From positions 62,001-126,000 of the forward strand of contig JAJYIT010000006.1 of the NCBI GenBank assembly GCA_021789975.1: DNA of 64,000 bases, read 5' to 3'. Under the pieces are notes generated by a model that saw nothing but the letters and a program-made list of their open reading frames with translations, made no database searches and had not been told where the DNA came from. Both the position numbers and the translations under genes were made by a program. This document shows, piece after piece, positions 28,045 to 37,530 of the stretch. Source of the DNA: Bacteroidota bacterium. Lineage in GTDB: Bacteria > Bacteroidota > Ignavibacteria > Kryptoniales > JAKASW01. Numbering within the stretch: the first letter of the stretch is position 1; each line of letters begins with the position of its first letter.

Positions 28045-29272
28045 GAAAGTACTTGCCGTCGCCCGCTGGGAGTTCATAGAGAAGGTTAGAACGAAAGCAT
28101 TTATTATCTCGCTCATCCTTATGCCGGCGTTTATGGCGCTGATGATGGTGGTCCCGTCGTTGATCGCTTCGAAGCCCGATACAACAACGATAAAGATTGG
28201 AATAATTGATAAAACCGGCAGAATCACCTCCGCATTGAGTTCAGATCTTATCGACAAGTTCAAGCTTCCGAATGGGAAGCCAAACTACGAGATCGTTCCC
28301 GTGACTGGTGGACATCGTGAAGATGCCAACAACATGGTGCTCGATGGTCAAATATCGTCATATGTTGTGATCGACACTAATATCCTGACCGCGAGGAAAT
28401 TCGAGTATGTGTCACAGAACGTTTCTAACATAAAGGAGATTGAAAGGCTGCAGTCATCGGTAAAAGATATAGTCGAGACCGAAGAGCTTTCCAGGAGCGG
28501 TGTGAACCCTGAGATAGTGAAAGCAGCTTCGAAACCGGTTGATCTTGAGACGGTCAAGCTTTCGAAGACCGGCAGCGTCGAAAAAGCAGGAGTAGGCTCG
28601 GGGCTTATCCTCGGGTACGTTTTCACCATAGTCCTGGTGATATTTGTTTTGACTTCCGGCCAGTTGCTGGTAAGAAGTGTCCTTGAGGAGAAATCGAACC
28701 GAATCGTGGAAGTGCTCCTTTCGTCTCTGACCGCTGAGGAAATGATGACTGGCAAGATAGTGGGCCTTTCCCTTCTTGGCATGACGCAATTAGCAGTGTG
28801 GGCTGCAGTTGGATTGTCATTCGCAGGTCAGGCTGCCGCGTACCTGACAATTCCAAGTAACGTTTGGTGGGTTGGTGTCTTCTTCTTTCTCGGGTTTCTA
28901 TTCTATGCTTCGGTATTTGTCATGGCTGGTTCACCGGCGACGACAGAACAAGAAGCTCAACAGGCAACCTTTTATGTAATGATGGTTCTCTACCTCCCGA
29001 TCGTGATAGCCTTCGCGGTTGCACAAAATCCGACGGCGGGGTACCTGAAGGTGCTGTCTCTGATCCCTTTTTTCACGCCGTCGATGATGGCGTTCAGAAT
29101 TCCTGTCCAATCACCGGACTTGTGGGAATTGGTCGCAGGTGCCACCATCCTGCTGGTGTCAACCTATTTCTGCATGATCGCTGCCGGAAGAATATTCAGA
29201 ATTGGAATACTAGTCTACGGAAAACGCCCGACCTTCAAAGAGCTTGCGCGGTGGGCTTTGAAGAAGGGTTAA
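28034..29272 (+). CDS. ABC-2 type transporter permease (NatB-like)
   Basis: 412 residues. One N-terminal membrane segment (~20-45) is followed by a ~130-residue extracytoplasmic domain, then about five C-terminal segments from ~190 on (GSGLILGYVFTIVLVIFVL). EEKSNRIVEVLLSSLTAEEMM is typical of NatB-type permeases. It is translationally coupled to the ATPase gene and forms the membrane half of the exporter. Confidence 0.88.
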   Translation: MSIKKVLAVARWEFIEKVRTKAFIISLILMPAFMALMMVVPSLIASKPDTTTIKIGIIDKTGRITSALSSDLIDKFKLPNGKPNYEIVPVTGGHREDANNMVLDGQISSYVVIDTNILTARKFEYVSQNVSNIKEIERLQSSVKDIVETEELSRSGVNPEIVKAASKPVDLETVKLSKTGSVEKAGVGSGLILGYVFTIVLVIFVLTSGQLLVRSVLEEKSNRIVEVLLSSLTAEEMMTGKIVGLSLLGMTQLAVWAAVGLSFAGQAAAYLTIPSNVWWVGVFFFLGFLFYASVFVMAGSPATTEQEAQQATFYVMMVLYLPIVIAFAVAQNPTAGYLKVLSLIPFFTPSMMAFRIPVQSPDLWELVAGATILLVSTYFCMIAAGRIFRIGILVYGKRPTFKELARWALKKG

Positions 29273-29426
29273 GCAAAGCACGGAAATCCGGCCGCTTCCG
29301 CGCCATTTTCCCGAACAACTTGTGTTTTTGCGGGGCGGTTTAGCAATTCAACCGCTGCTCTCTAATTTGCCAGGGTGTCCCCGGAATTGGTGGCGGAAGC
29401 CTTCCAGCACCCGGTCCCTGATCACA

Positions 29427-29455
29427 TTGCTTGTTTCACGCCAACGGGCTAAATT
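29427..29455 (+). promoter_or_regulatory. Promoter candidate for cmk-ispH-rpsA
   Basis: TTGCTT at 29427-29432, a 17-bp spacer, TAAATT at 29450-29455. A 7-bp hairpin (GGCGTTC/GAACGCC, 29478-29494) lies in the leader just before the cmk ribosome-binding site. Confidence 0.4.
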
Positions 29456-29509
29456 TATAGCCCTATGGTTGTAAGTAGGCGTTCACGGAACGCCGGGGAA
29501 AGGAGATAT

Positions 29510-30199
29510 TTGAGGAAAATAATCATCGCAATCGACGGACCTGCAGGATCTGGTAAGAGTACGACTGCCAGGTTGGTAGCCGAGAGTCTGGGTTACACTT
29601 ACCTGGATACGGGTGCGATGTACAGAGCAATCACGCTAGCGATGCTCAACCTGGGGATTGATCCTTCCGACGAAAACGGTGCTGTTCGCGCTGCCCGCGA
29701 ATGCCGACTCTCGCTTGAGAATGCGAACGGAAACTCCAGAGTGATTCTCAATGAAGTTGATGTCACCGATTCCATAAGATCTGAAGAAGTCACGAAGTAT
29801 GTTAGCCTCGTTAGTTCGTACAAAGGCGTTAGGGAAATTATGGTTGAGAAGCAGCGCGAGATCGGTGCCCATAAAGGATGCGTTGTCGATGGCCGGGACA
29901 TCGGTACAGTTGTGTTTCCCGATGCTGATCTGAAAATTTACATGGTTGCAGATATTATGGAGCGGGCGAGGCGACGTCAGGAGGAACTCTCTATCCGCGG
30001 TGAGGATGTATCAACTGCACAGGTTGTCGATGAGCTGAACGAACGGGATACGAAAGATTCGACTCGTGTCGCAAGCCCCCTTAAAAAAGCTCCTGATGCG
30101 ATTGAGATCGACACGACAAATATGTCTATTGAAGAGCAAGTTGCAAAGGTGTTGAGTTTTGCCGACGAGATTATGGTTACAAACGGAATGGTGAATTAG
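29510..30199 (+). CDS. cmk: Cytidylate kinase
   Basis: The frame can begin at ATG 29465, but TTG 29510 is preferred. AAAGGAGA directly precedes it, and the product then starts just before the conserved IIIAIDGPAGSGKST P-loop as in other Cmk proteins, giving 229 residues. TYLDTGAMYRA and VVDGRDIGTVVFPDADLKIY are also typical. It phosphorylates CMP and dCMP for nucleotide supply. It lies 24 bp before ispH in a cmk-ispH-rpsA order known from other bacteria. Confidence 0.92.
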   Translation: MRKIIIAIDGPAGSGKSTTARLVAESLGYTYLDTGAMYRAITLAMLNLGIDPSDENGAVRAARECRLSLENANGNSRVILNEVDVTDSIRSEEVTKYVSLVSSYKGVREIMVEKQREIGAHKGCVVDGRDIGTVVFPDADLKIYMVADIMERARRRQEELSIRGEDVSTAQVVDELNERDTKDSTRVASPLKKAPDAIEIDTTNMSIEEQVAKVLSFADEIMVTNGMVN

Positions 30200-30223
30200 A
30201 AGTGCGGCGGAGGAACGATAAAA

Positions 30224-31297
30224 GTGAAAGTTAATATAGATAAGAGCAGTGGATTCTGTTGGGGTGTGGTCAGAGCCGTGGACATCGCGGAAGTTGAGCT
30301 GCAAAAGTCCGGGAAGCTGTATTCGCTGGGCGATATAATTCACAACCCAATGGAAATGGATCGACTGGCAGACAGGGGTCTGCAGACGATCTCGCATGAA
30401 GACCTCCCGAGAGTAACCGGTGCAAAGGTGCTGATACGCGCACACGGTGAGCCGCCCGCCACTTTTGAGAACGCAAAGAAATACAACCTGGAGATTATAG
30501 ATGCAACGTGTCCTGTTGTCACCAAACTTCAGGAGCGGATAAAGAAGTTTTATGACGATGGCTATCAGGTTGTAATATTTGGAAAAAAGGATCATGCGGA
30601 AGTCATCGGCCTTCGCGGGGTCTGCAACGGTGAGGCAGTAGTCGTAAAGTCGGTGGAAGAAGCTCTGGATGGAGTCGATTTCTCCCGTAAGACAGTCCTC
30701 TTCTCACAGACGACCATGGACAAGCCGACCTTCTACGCGATCAAGGAAGCCCTTTCATCTAAGGTGAAAGACCTTGTCGTAGGTACGATGGAAGAACTTG
30801 CGAAGACGTTTCTCGCGAAAGACACTATCTGCGGGCAGGTGTCCGGTCGAGACAAGAAGCTGAGGGAATTTGCATCGCAAAACGATCTGATGATTTTCGT
30901 AGCTGGAAGGAATAGCTCCAACGGCAAAGTGCTGTTTGAGATCTGCAAAGAGGCCAATAAGAATTCACAATTCATAGAGAACGAAACTGAAATCGACATC
31001 CGCTGGCTTGAGCGTGTTGAGAATGTCGGGATAACAGGTGCGACGTCCACACCGCAGTGGTTGATGGAGAAAGTAAAAGATAAAATAATGGAAATTTGCT
31101 CGTCGGATTCGAAATTTGAATTTCGAAATCCTCCGCCGCGAGTCGACTACCCATCTACGGTCTTAACTGATCCAGGACACGTAGGGACTCATCGAGCGGA
31201 TGTGTCACAAGCGCAGACATCCGAAAAAGAAAAAAGCCGCCCCAGTGCCGCCTTTGCGGCATCCCGCGATCATGGAGCAATCGATGAGCGGGGATAA
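30224..31297 (+). CDS. ispH: 4-hydroxy-3-methylbut-2-enyl diphosphate reductase, with unusual C-terminal tail
   Basis: Starts at GTG 30224. The three cysteines that hold the iron-sulfur cluster are present at 12 (SGFCWG), 96 (DATCPVV) and 203 (TICGQVS), with the HGEP and GATSTPQWL motifs. It performs the last step of the non-mevalonate isoprenoid pathway. The normal domain ends near residue 290 (31094). About 65 further residues are low-complexity and look like translated intergenic sequence, including a TTCGAAAT-type repeat and a hairpin with a minus-strand T-run. The core should be active; the tail is odd. Confidence 0.9.
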   Translation: MKVNIDKSSGFCWGVVRAVDIAEVELQKSGKLYSLGDIIHNPMEMDRLADRGLQTISHEDLPRVTGAKVLIRAHGEPPATFENAKKYNLEIIDATCPVVTKLQERIKKFYDDGYQVVIFGKKDHAEVIGLRGVCNGEAVVVKSVEEALDGVDFSRKTVLFSQTTMDKPTFYAIKEALSSKVKDLVVGTMEELAKTFLAKDTICGQVSGRDKKLREFASQNDLMIFVAGRNSSNGKVLFEICKEANKNSQFIENETEIDIRWLERVENVGITGATSTPQWLMEKVKDKIMEICSSDSKFEFRNPPPRVDYPSTVLTDPGHVGTHRADVSQAQTSEKEKSRPSAAFAASRDHGAIDERG

Positions 31298-31415
31298 CTC
31301 ATGTCCAACAAAAAATTGCCTCTCCCGGGCGTCATTGCGGCTGATGCCGGGTGGAAGGTTAACAAATCAAGTTCGCTGACAGCTGGTTTGTTAGCGATTG
31401 TTTAAGGAGAAATTA

Positions 31416-33380
31416 ATGGCCGAAGAGGAAAAGGTCGCTGAAACTATGGTAATGCCGGAAGCCCCTGCTGTTCAGGGCCAGGGCGAAACGGTGTCTAAGA
31501 AAGCAACGATGACTAAGGTGAAACTCCTGGCGGGTGAAGACTCCCAGTATTCGGAAGCCGAGCTCAAGGAGATGGTCGAATTATATGATAAGAGCCTCAA
31601 ACAGTTCGATGCGGGAGAAATTGTAAAGGGAAGGATCATCGGTTTTACTGAAAACGATGTTATAGTCGACATCGGGTTCAAGTCTTCCGGCCTGGTCCCG
31701 AAAATCGAATTCCCAAATCTCAATGAACTCAAACCGGGAGATGAGGTAGAGGTATTTCTTGACAGCGTGGAAGATCAGGACGGTCAGGTCGTCTTATCAA
31801 GGCGTCGAGCGGATTTCATTCGCATCTGGGATAAGATTGTCAACGCCCATGAGAACCAAAGCGTCCTCCAGGGAACAGTCCTTCGACGCGTGAAGGGAGG
31901 GTTGATGGTTAACTTGATGGGTCTGGAATCGTTTCTGCCCGGCTCACAAGTCGATGTCAAACCCGTGAGGGATTTTGATTCCTTCGTAGGGAAAACCATG
32001 GATTTCAGAGTCGTGAAAATTAACGAGGCTGCCGAAAACGTCGTCGTCAGCCATAAGGCACTTCTTGAGGCAGAGCTCGAAGAACAGCGCAAACGCATAC
32101 TATCGACTCTGGAAAAAGGCCTTATCCTCGAAGGTACAGTCAAAGCGATTACTGAGTTCGGAGTCTTTGTTGACTTGGGAGGAGTCGACGGACTTATCCA
32201 TATCACAGACCTTTCGTGGGGCAGGGTGAATCATCCGTCGGAAATTGTGAAACTTGATCAAAAGATACAGGTCGTCGTTACCGATTTCGACGAGGAAAAG
32301 AAGAGGATTTCCCTATCCATGAAGGCATTACAACCGGAGCCTTGGAAGACGATCGAAGACAAGTACCAGGTCGGTCAGAAAGTCAACGGCAAAGTTGTCT
32401 CTCTTACTGAGTACGGTGCGTTTGTCGAAATCGAGAAAGGCATCGAAGGTCTGATACATATATCTGAAATGAGCTGGACGGAGCATATCAAGCATCCATC
32501 ACAGAAAGTATCAATGGGACAAACCATCGATGCAGTTATTTTGAGTCTCGACAAAGAAAACAAGAAGCTTTCTTTGGGACTAAAGCAGCTTGAGCCAGAT
32601 CCCTGGGAACAGCTTATCGAGAAGTATCCCGTCGATACACACCACAAGGGTATTGTGCGTAACCTGACGAACTTCGGAGTGTTTGTGGAACTCGAGTCAG
32701 GCGTCGATGGATTGATCCATATTTCCGATCTTTCGTGGACCAAGAAGATCCGTCACCCTGGAGAACTTGTAAAGCGAGGCGATGAGATCGATGTAGTGGT
32801 CTTGGCTGTCGACAAGGAACAGAGAAGGATATCCCTCGGCCACAAGCAGGCACTTGAGAATCCTTGGGACAAGTTCGCTGAGCAGTTCAAAGAAGGCTCG
32901 GAGGTACAAGGAAAGATCATCAGGCACATTGAAAAGGGAGCCATCGTAGAGCTCCCCGGCGAGGTCGACGGCTTCGTGCCTCACTCGCATATGGCACCTG
33001 CGGGCCTGAAGAACTACGTTGCCCACTTCCCGGTCGGTGAGACACTTGACCTTAAGGTTATCGAGTTCGATAAGGACGGGAAACGGATTGTCCTTAGCAT
33101 CACCGAATACTTCAAGGAAAAGGATCAGGCGCTTTATCAGGAATTCCTGACAAACCACAAGATTAACCCGGATGAGAAACGTGATCGCAGGCCTCGAACT
33201 ACAGACAAGAAGCCGAGAGAATACACCGATAAAACTCACGGAAAGGAAGCTCCCAAGAAAGCGGAGCCCGATCAAGAAGTGATGCCTCCTGTCGAGACCA
33301 CGTCTGAAAATCAGGAAGCTGCCCAGGTTGAGGAGCCTAAGCCCGGCGATTCAACGGACGCCCCTGAAGCAATAGTGTAA
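31416..33380 (+). CDS. rpsA: 30S ribosomal protein S1
   Basis: ATG 31416 follows AAGGAG (31404-31409); the upstream in-frame TTG is part of the leader. The 654-residue product has six S1 RNA-binding repeats, e.g. GRIIGFTENDVIVDIGFKS, GTVKAITEFGVFVDLGGVDG and GKVVSLTEYGAFVEIEKGIE. A charged, disordered C-terminal tail follows from ~590. S1 brings mRNA to the small subunit. It ends the cmk-ispH-rpsA group and is followed by a terminator. Confidence 0.94.
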   Translation: MAEEEKVAETMVMPEAPAVQGQGETVSKKATMTKVKLLAGEDSQYSEAELKEMVELYDKSLKQFDAGEIVKGRIIGFTENDVIVDIGFKSSGLVPKIEFPNLNELKPGDEVEVFLDSVEDQDGQVVLSRRRADFIRIWDKIVNAHENQSVLQGTVLRRVKGGLMVNLMGLESFLPGSQVDVKPVRDFDSFVGKTMDFRVVKINEAAENVVVSHKALLEAELEEQRKRILSTLEKGLILEGTVKAITEFGVFVDLGGVDGLIHITDLSWGRVNHPSEIVKLDQKIQVVVTDFDEEKKRISLSMKALQPEPWKTIEDKYQVGQKVNGKVVSLTEYGAFVEIEKGIEGLIHISEMSWTEHIKHPSQKVSMGQTIDAVILSLDKENKKLSLGLKQLEPDPWEQLIEKYPVDTHHKGIVRNLTNFGVFVELESGVDGLIHISDLSWTKKIRHPGELVKRGDEIDVVVLAVDKEQRRISLGHKQALENPWDKFAEQFKEGSEVQGKIIRHIEKGAIVELPGEVDGFVPHSHMAPAGLKNYVAHFPVGETLDLKVIEFDKDGKRIVLSITEYFKEKDQALYQEFLTNHKINPDEKRDRRPRTTDKKPREYTDKTHGKEAPKKAEPDQEVMPPVETTSENQEAAQVEEPKPGDSTDAPEAIV

Positions 33381-33407
33381 TACTTTCGTTTGGTACTCAA
33401 AGATTAA

Positions 33408-33448
33408 AGCCCCTGCGAAGGAAAAACTCCGACGCAGGGCTTTTCTTT
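33408..33448 (+). terminator. Intrinsic terminator after rpsA
   Basis: AGCCCCTGCG (from 33408) pairs with CGCAGGGCT (from 33433), with one unpaired C, followed by TTTTCTTTAT. Confidence 0.8.
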
Positions 33449-33563
33449 ATTCTACCGGCAAGAGAAAACGGCACAGCATGATCATCCAGATTTAAAGATG
33501 ACGCTCGATATGCCGGCACCGAGATGATAAGTGTGAGGGCAAGATGATTCAGGGTGAGGTAAT

Positions 33564-34301
33564 ATGAGCAAGACGTTTTTCAATTGGAGCGGCGGGAAAG
33601 ACTCTGCACTCGCTTTACACAGACTGAGGGAAATCGGTAGGCCACAGATATCATGTTTGCTTACCACCGTAAACGAAAAGTTCAATAGAATTTCGATGCA
33701 TGGGGTTAGAAGGGAGTTGCTCGGACAACAGGCCGCTGCCATTGGAATCCCGCTCGTGGAAGTGCTTCTTCCAGAAATGCCGGACATGGACACTTACGAG
33801 AGAATAATGGGTGATAAATTATTTGAGTTAAAGGTCAACGGCTTTGGCACTTCCGTATTCGGAGATATTTTTCTGGAGGACCTCAAAAAGTACAGAGAAG
33901 AAAAACTGTCAAAGTTGGGTTTGAAGTGTTTGTTTCCCCTTTGGAATGCCCGGACAGATAAGCTCGTCGAAGAGTTCATTGAGCTTGGATTCAAAGCGAT
34001 CACCGTTTGTGTGAACGATAAATACCTTGGTAGAGAGTTCGTCGGCAGAATAATCGACAAATCGTTTCTTAGCGATCTTCCTCGAGGTGTAGACCCGTGC
34101 GGTGAGAACGGTGAGTTCCATTCCTTTGTTTACGATGGCCCGATCTTCAGCATGCCCGTCAAAATCGACAAGGGTGAAATCATTTACAGAAAATATGGAA
34201 GAAAAGAGCCGCTAGGGGATAAGCATAAAGTGGAGAAAGACGGTATAGAGGATCCATTTGAGAATGGCTTTTGGTATTGTGACCTCTTGACTGTGGGCTA
34301 A
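33564..34301 (+). CDS. PP-loop ATP-binding protein, diphthine-ammonia ligase-like (DUF71 family)
   Basis: 245 residues. The PP-loop SGGKDSALAL (residues 9-18) binds ATP, and GENGEFHSFVYDGP near ~190 is the second hallmark of the DUF71/Dph6-like family. In eukaryotes and archaea relatives make diphthamide; bacteria lack that modification, so the bacterial role is unsettled, probably an ATP-dependent amidation. It is isolated from its neighbours and converges with the minus-strand operon after only 19 bp. Confidence 0.8.
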   Translation: MSKTFFNWSGGKDSALALHRLREIGRPQISCLLTTVNEKFNRISMHGVRRELLGQQAAAIGIPLVEVLLPEMPDMDTYERIMGDKLFELKVNGFGTSVFGDIFLEDLKKYREEKLSKLGLKCLFPLWNARTDKLVEEFIELGFKAITVCVNDKYLGREFVGRIIDKSFLSDLPRGVDPCGENGEFHSFVYDGPIFSMPVKIDKGEIIYRKYGRKEPLGDKHKVEKDGIEDPFENGFWYCDLLTVG

Positions 34302-34320
34302 GGGTCAAAACACCCGTCGA

Positions 34321-35508
34321 TCAGAAATACGTCTCCAGCTTCAAGTAATATGCTTGTGGATAGTACCAGTATTCAGTAAATGTCTTTCCATATGTGTAGA
34401 GAGTACCGACCGAGAACGAAGTATTGTCGCTGGCTGAATAACTGATTGTCCCGGCGAGGTAGCCGCTGCCGTCGTTGAAATTGGAAATGGACGATGCCAT
34501 CACCGTCGTGAGGGCAGTAAGCTGGTACGTTGCACTTAAGGCAAGATAGTCTTCCGCGAGATTCAGTATTCGTCCTTCATAAAGCCCGGTCAAGTTATAG
34601 TCGAACCGGTTGAGAGTTCCTTCTCCGTTGTGATAATACTCGAACAAGCCGTATAACCTGCTGGTAAATTGGTAGTCCATTCCAAGTATCCAGTTTACAT
34701 AGTAGCCGCCGGATTTCGATGGGTCCTGCGACACAAGTCCTTCACCTCTTATCCCTGCCGTCCATACATTCCCGGCAAAGTCGCCTCCGGTTATGACTCT
34801 TCTGTCCAGCAATCCTGCAAGCACCGCGAGGTCATACCCGATGATGTTGGTTCTGAATCTCGCGGCGTAGTTTGAGGTGAAGAAATGATACTCGGCGTTA
34901 TAAACAAGCTGCAAGTCCGTCAGTTGCCCGAGATAAAATGTCATCGACGCGGCATCAGCACCGTCTTTTTCAATCTTACCGAAATCGGCTGGATTGATTG
35001 GATTAAAGATGTCGGTTGGGTTCCACACGCGACCTGTTCCCCAGCTTATTCGCTGCCTTCCCAACACAAGTTTGCCGCTTGCCCCATTGGGGAACGAGAA
35101 TTCCTGGTCGAGGTACAGTCGGTCGATATAATCGGAAATTGAGCCATGGTCACCTGATAAGGGATGCCAGTGCAAGCTGACGACCTGTCGAAGTGGAGTG
35201 GTGGAAGCAAGACCGATCGTTGCGCTCCCTGAGTAATAGAGTCCGTCGATTTCGTATTCGAGACCGATCTTGGTGTTGTCGCCGAGATGAAGAGTCGGGC
35301 GAAGTCGCAACCTGGTCAGACTCGCGAATTCAGAATTCGACATATCTGCGAGCCGTGCAAACGAAGGCTGGATACTTTCGTAGACCGGCATCTCCATGAC
35401 ATAGCCGGAGAAGTCGAGGGAAGTCTGTGCGTTCCCTTTGGGGGCAAAGAATATTAAACACAGAGACACCGAGACAACGGAGTGAATTGAATGATGAAGG
35501 GAGGTCAC
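34321..35508 (-). CDS. Outer-membrane beta-barrel protein, last gene of the Lol-like operon
   Basis: 395 residues from GTG 35508. The signal peptide core (VVSVSLCLIFF) and the upstream GGAG are encoded inside a short inverted repeat (35456-35526), so the start appears recruited from a repeat. The mature part alternates like a porin-type barrel and ends in YLKLETYF. I do not recognise a precise family; it resembles DUF1302/alginate-export-like barrels. Its operon position suggests it is the outer-membrane end of the transporter or its client. Confidence 0.65.
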   Translation of the reverse strand: MTSLHHSIHSVVSVSLCLIFFAPKGNAQTSLDFSGYVMEMPVYESIQPSFARLADMSNSEFASLTRLRLRPTLHLGDNTKIGLEYEIDGLYYSGSATIGLASTTPLRQVVSLHWHPLSGDHGSISDYIDRLYLDQEFSFPNGASGKLVLGRQRISWGTGRVWNPTDIFNPINPADFGKIEKDGADAASMTFYLGQLTDLQLVYNAEYHFFTSNYAARFRTNIIGYDLAVLAGLLDRRVITGGDFAGNVWTAGIRGEGLVSQDPSKSGGYYVNWILGMDYQFTSRLYGLFEYYHNGEGTLNRFDYNLTGLYEGRILNLAEDYLALSATYQLTALTTVMASSISNFNDGSGYLAGTISYSASDNTSFSVGTLYTYGKTFTEYWYYPQAYYLKLETYF

Positions 35509-35526
35509 TCTGTGTCTCCGTGTTCC
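35456..35526. repeat. Inverted repeat of ACACAGAGACACCGAG type
   Basis: The left arm (35456-35484) has AAACACAGAGACACCGAG and GGAGTG. The right arm (35506-35526) has CACTCTGTGTCTCCGTGTT, which is its near-complement. It lies at the junction of the ATPase and barrel genes. Short CACAGAG/CTCTGTG repeats are a known kind of dispersed intergenic repeat. Confidence 0.65.
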
Positions 35527-35528
35527 AA

Positions 35529-36236
35529 TTATTGATTTGTCTTGTCGGTCACAATATGCCCGTCCTTCAAGATCAGCAGTCTGTGTGCACGCTCGATAAC
35601 TTGCGGGTCATGGGATGAGAACACGAATGTTATTCCTCCTTCATGGTTCAGCTTCTCCATGAGTTTGAGAAGCTTGATGGCGGTCCCGGAATCGAGATTG
35701 GCAGTTGGTTCGTCAGCGAGAACAAGCCTGGGATCATTTGAAATCGCTCTCGCAACAGCAACCCGTTGCTGCTGTCCTCCGCTCATTTCGTTGGGACGCT
35801 TGTGCGCGAGCTCGGCAATCCCAAGCTGTTCCAGCAGGGCCATCCCCCTACGCTTTCGTTCACGGGCATCGATTCCGCGGAGCATCATGGTGAACTCGAC
35901 ATTTTCAAGAGCGGTCAACACCGGATTGAGATTATACGCTTGAAACACGAAGCCGATTTTCTTCAAACGGATCCCGGCAAGTTCGCGGCGAGTTTTCGAT
36001 GCAACATTTTCACCGTCGAGAATAATCTTGCCATCGCTGGGTTTGTCGAGTGTACCGATGATATTAAGTAGGGTCGTTTTGCCTGAACCGGAAGGGCCGG
36101 CAATTACGGAGAAATCGCCCGGCGAAACGGCAAGACTTATTCCTCGAAGTGCGTTAACCGGCACACCGTTGTCATGGTACACTTTTGTTACGTCTTCAAC
36201 GCGGATTATCTCTGTTCTGGCTACTTGTGAATCCAT
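35529..36236 (-). CDS. LolD/MacB-type ABC transporter ATPase
   Basis: 235 residues. Walker A GPSGSGKTT, signature MSGGQQQRVAVARA and Walker B LVLADEPTANLD are complete, and the length and TLDKPSDGKI region fit the LolD/MacB class. It would drive the two FtsX-type permeases encoded upstream, extracting lipoproteins or other substrates from the inner membrane. It lies 34 bp after the second permease. Confidence 0.88.
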   Translation of the reverse strand: MDSQVARTEIIRVEDVTKVYHDNGVPVNALRGISLAVSPGDFSVIAGPSGSGKTTLLNIIGTLDKPSDGKIILDGENVASKTRRELAGIRLKKIGFVFQAYNLNPVLTALENVEFTMMLRGIDARERKRRGMALLEQLGIAELAHKRPNEMSGGQQQRVAVARAISNDPRLVLADEPTANLDSGTAIKLLKLMEKLNHEGGITFVFSSHDPQVIERAHRLLILKDGHIVTDKTNQ

Positions 36237-36270
36237 GTTCCGATGACTCCTAAATTCCTTGCATCCATTA

Positions 36271-37503
36271 TTAGATCGATCTTATCGCATCAACCGGATG
36301 AAGCCGAATGGCTTTCATCGCCGGGTAAACTGATCCAATCACTGTCACAAAGGGTATTATGACAGCGGCCTTGATGACATCAGAACCCAATAGGATAGGG
36401 AAGATCTTCGAGCCCGATCCCCATGATCTGAGACTCGCGGCGAACATAGATAAGTCCCATCCGAATCGTGAAAGATCGAGGCAAGTGAAGTAAGCAATTA
36501 CGAGGCCAACTATGGTCCCCGCTATCCCAAGAAGAAAAGCCTCGACAAGAATCATCCTGAAGATCTTCCCATTTGACATTCCGACAGCCATCGCTACTCC
36601 GAACTCGTGCGTTCGTTCCAAGACTGCCATAAGCATGACATCGATTATTCCGAAGATCAGTGCAATTGCTATAATTCCATATACGACGTAGAACATCTGG
36701 TCGTAAAAACCCAGCTGCATGACGAAAAGGGGAAGCATTTGCTCATAGCTCATGATTTCGTATCGGTTGGAAGGACCGCTGACTGCCTGAAGTTCTTTCC
36801 GGAGGCTGTCTAACACAACCGGCATCATGGTCCGGCGAACCGGATCGATCACAAATTCGGAAACCATGTTGCGGACATTCAGCATTTGCCTTAGTGTTTG
36901 AATCGAAGCGTAAACGTGAGTTTGATCGAACCCTGAATTGGATGTCTCATAGATACCGCATACCCGGCAGCCTTCAGATCCGATATTGCCGTCTGGCTGT
37001 GAAGCCATGATCACCACCTTATCCCCGAGCCCGGCTTTCAGTTTTTCGGCAATAGCGGTGCTGATAATTATCTGGTTCGTCCCGTCGCCTAGATACTCTC
37101 CCTTGACGATGTATTGGGATATTGTTGTGATTTTCTTTTCTTCATTCGGTATAATTCCTACTATCGAAACCCCTGCGGAATTGTAGGCGCTGCAAATTAG
37201 TCCGTATGTCCGAAGACGCTCCGAATACCGAAGCATAGTCGAATCACCTTCAAGCATTTCTTTTATTAGTCCTGGCGATTCTATCGAGTTATCGATGCCG
37301 GGATCGGCCTGGTAGCCTGGCTTATGAATTTGTATGTAGCCTACATCAGTCCCGATCTGGTTCGTAAGCATCTGTTCCATGAACCCGCGGACAAAAGCGC
37401 GGGCCAAGATCAGCGCAAAAACGCCGACCACGATCGAAGCAGTCAATATCAGAGACCGTCGTTTATTCCTGAGTATGTTACGCCAAGCTATCTTGCTAAT
37501 CAT
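36271..37503 (-). CDS. FtsX-type ABC permease, LolC/E-like (second)
   Basis: 410 residues. One N-terminal membrane segment (SLILTASIVVGVFALILA), a ~220-residue periplasmic domain of the MacB type, then three C-terminal segments. ISKIAWRNILRNKRRS and the final YPAMKAIRLHPVDAIRSI are hallmarks of LolC/E-like permeases. It probably pairs with the 37691-38938 product and the LolD-like ATPase. It follows a repeat element of ~160 bp. Confidence 0.85.
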   Translation of the reverse strand: MISKIAWRNILRNKRRSLILTASIVVGVFALILARAFVRGFMEQMLTNQIGTDVGYIQIHKPGYQADPGIDNSIESPGLIKEMLEGDSTMLRYSERLRTYGLICSAYNSAGVSIVGIIPNEEKKITTISQYIVKGEYLGDGTNQIIISTAIAEKLKAGLGDKVVIMASQPDGNIGSEGCRVCGIYETSNSGFDQTHVYASIQTLRQMLNVRNMVSEFVIDPVRRTMMPVVLDSLRKELQAVSGPSNRYEIMSYEQMLPLFVMQLGFYDQMFYVVYGIIAIALIFGIIDVMLMAVLERTHEFGVAMAVGMSNGKIFRMILVEAFLLGIAGTIVGLVIAYFTCLDLSRFGWDLSMFAASLRSWGSGSKIFPILLGSDVIKAAVIIPFVTVIGSVYPAMKAIRLHPVDAIRSI

Positions 37504-37530
37504 TTTAGGGTCCCGGTATTGTCCCCTACA

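Noticed and set aside
29478-29494. GGCGTTC/GAACGCC hairpin before cmk as a riboswitch
   Set aside because: A single 7-bp stem without conserved loop elements; it may tune translation but no riboswitch class fits.
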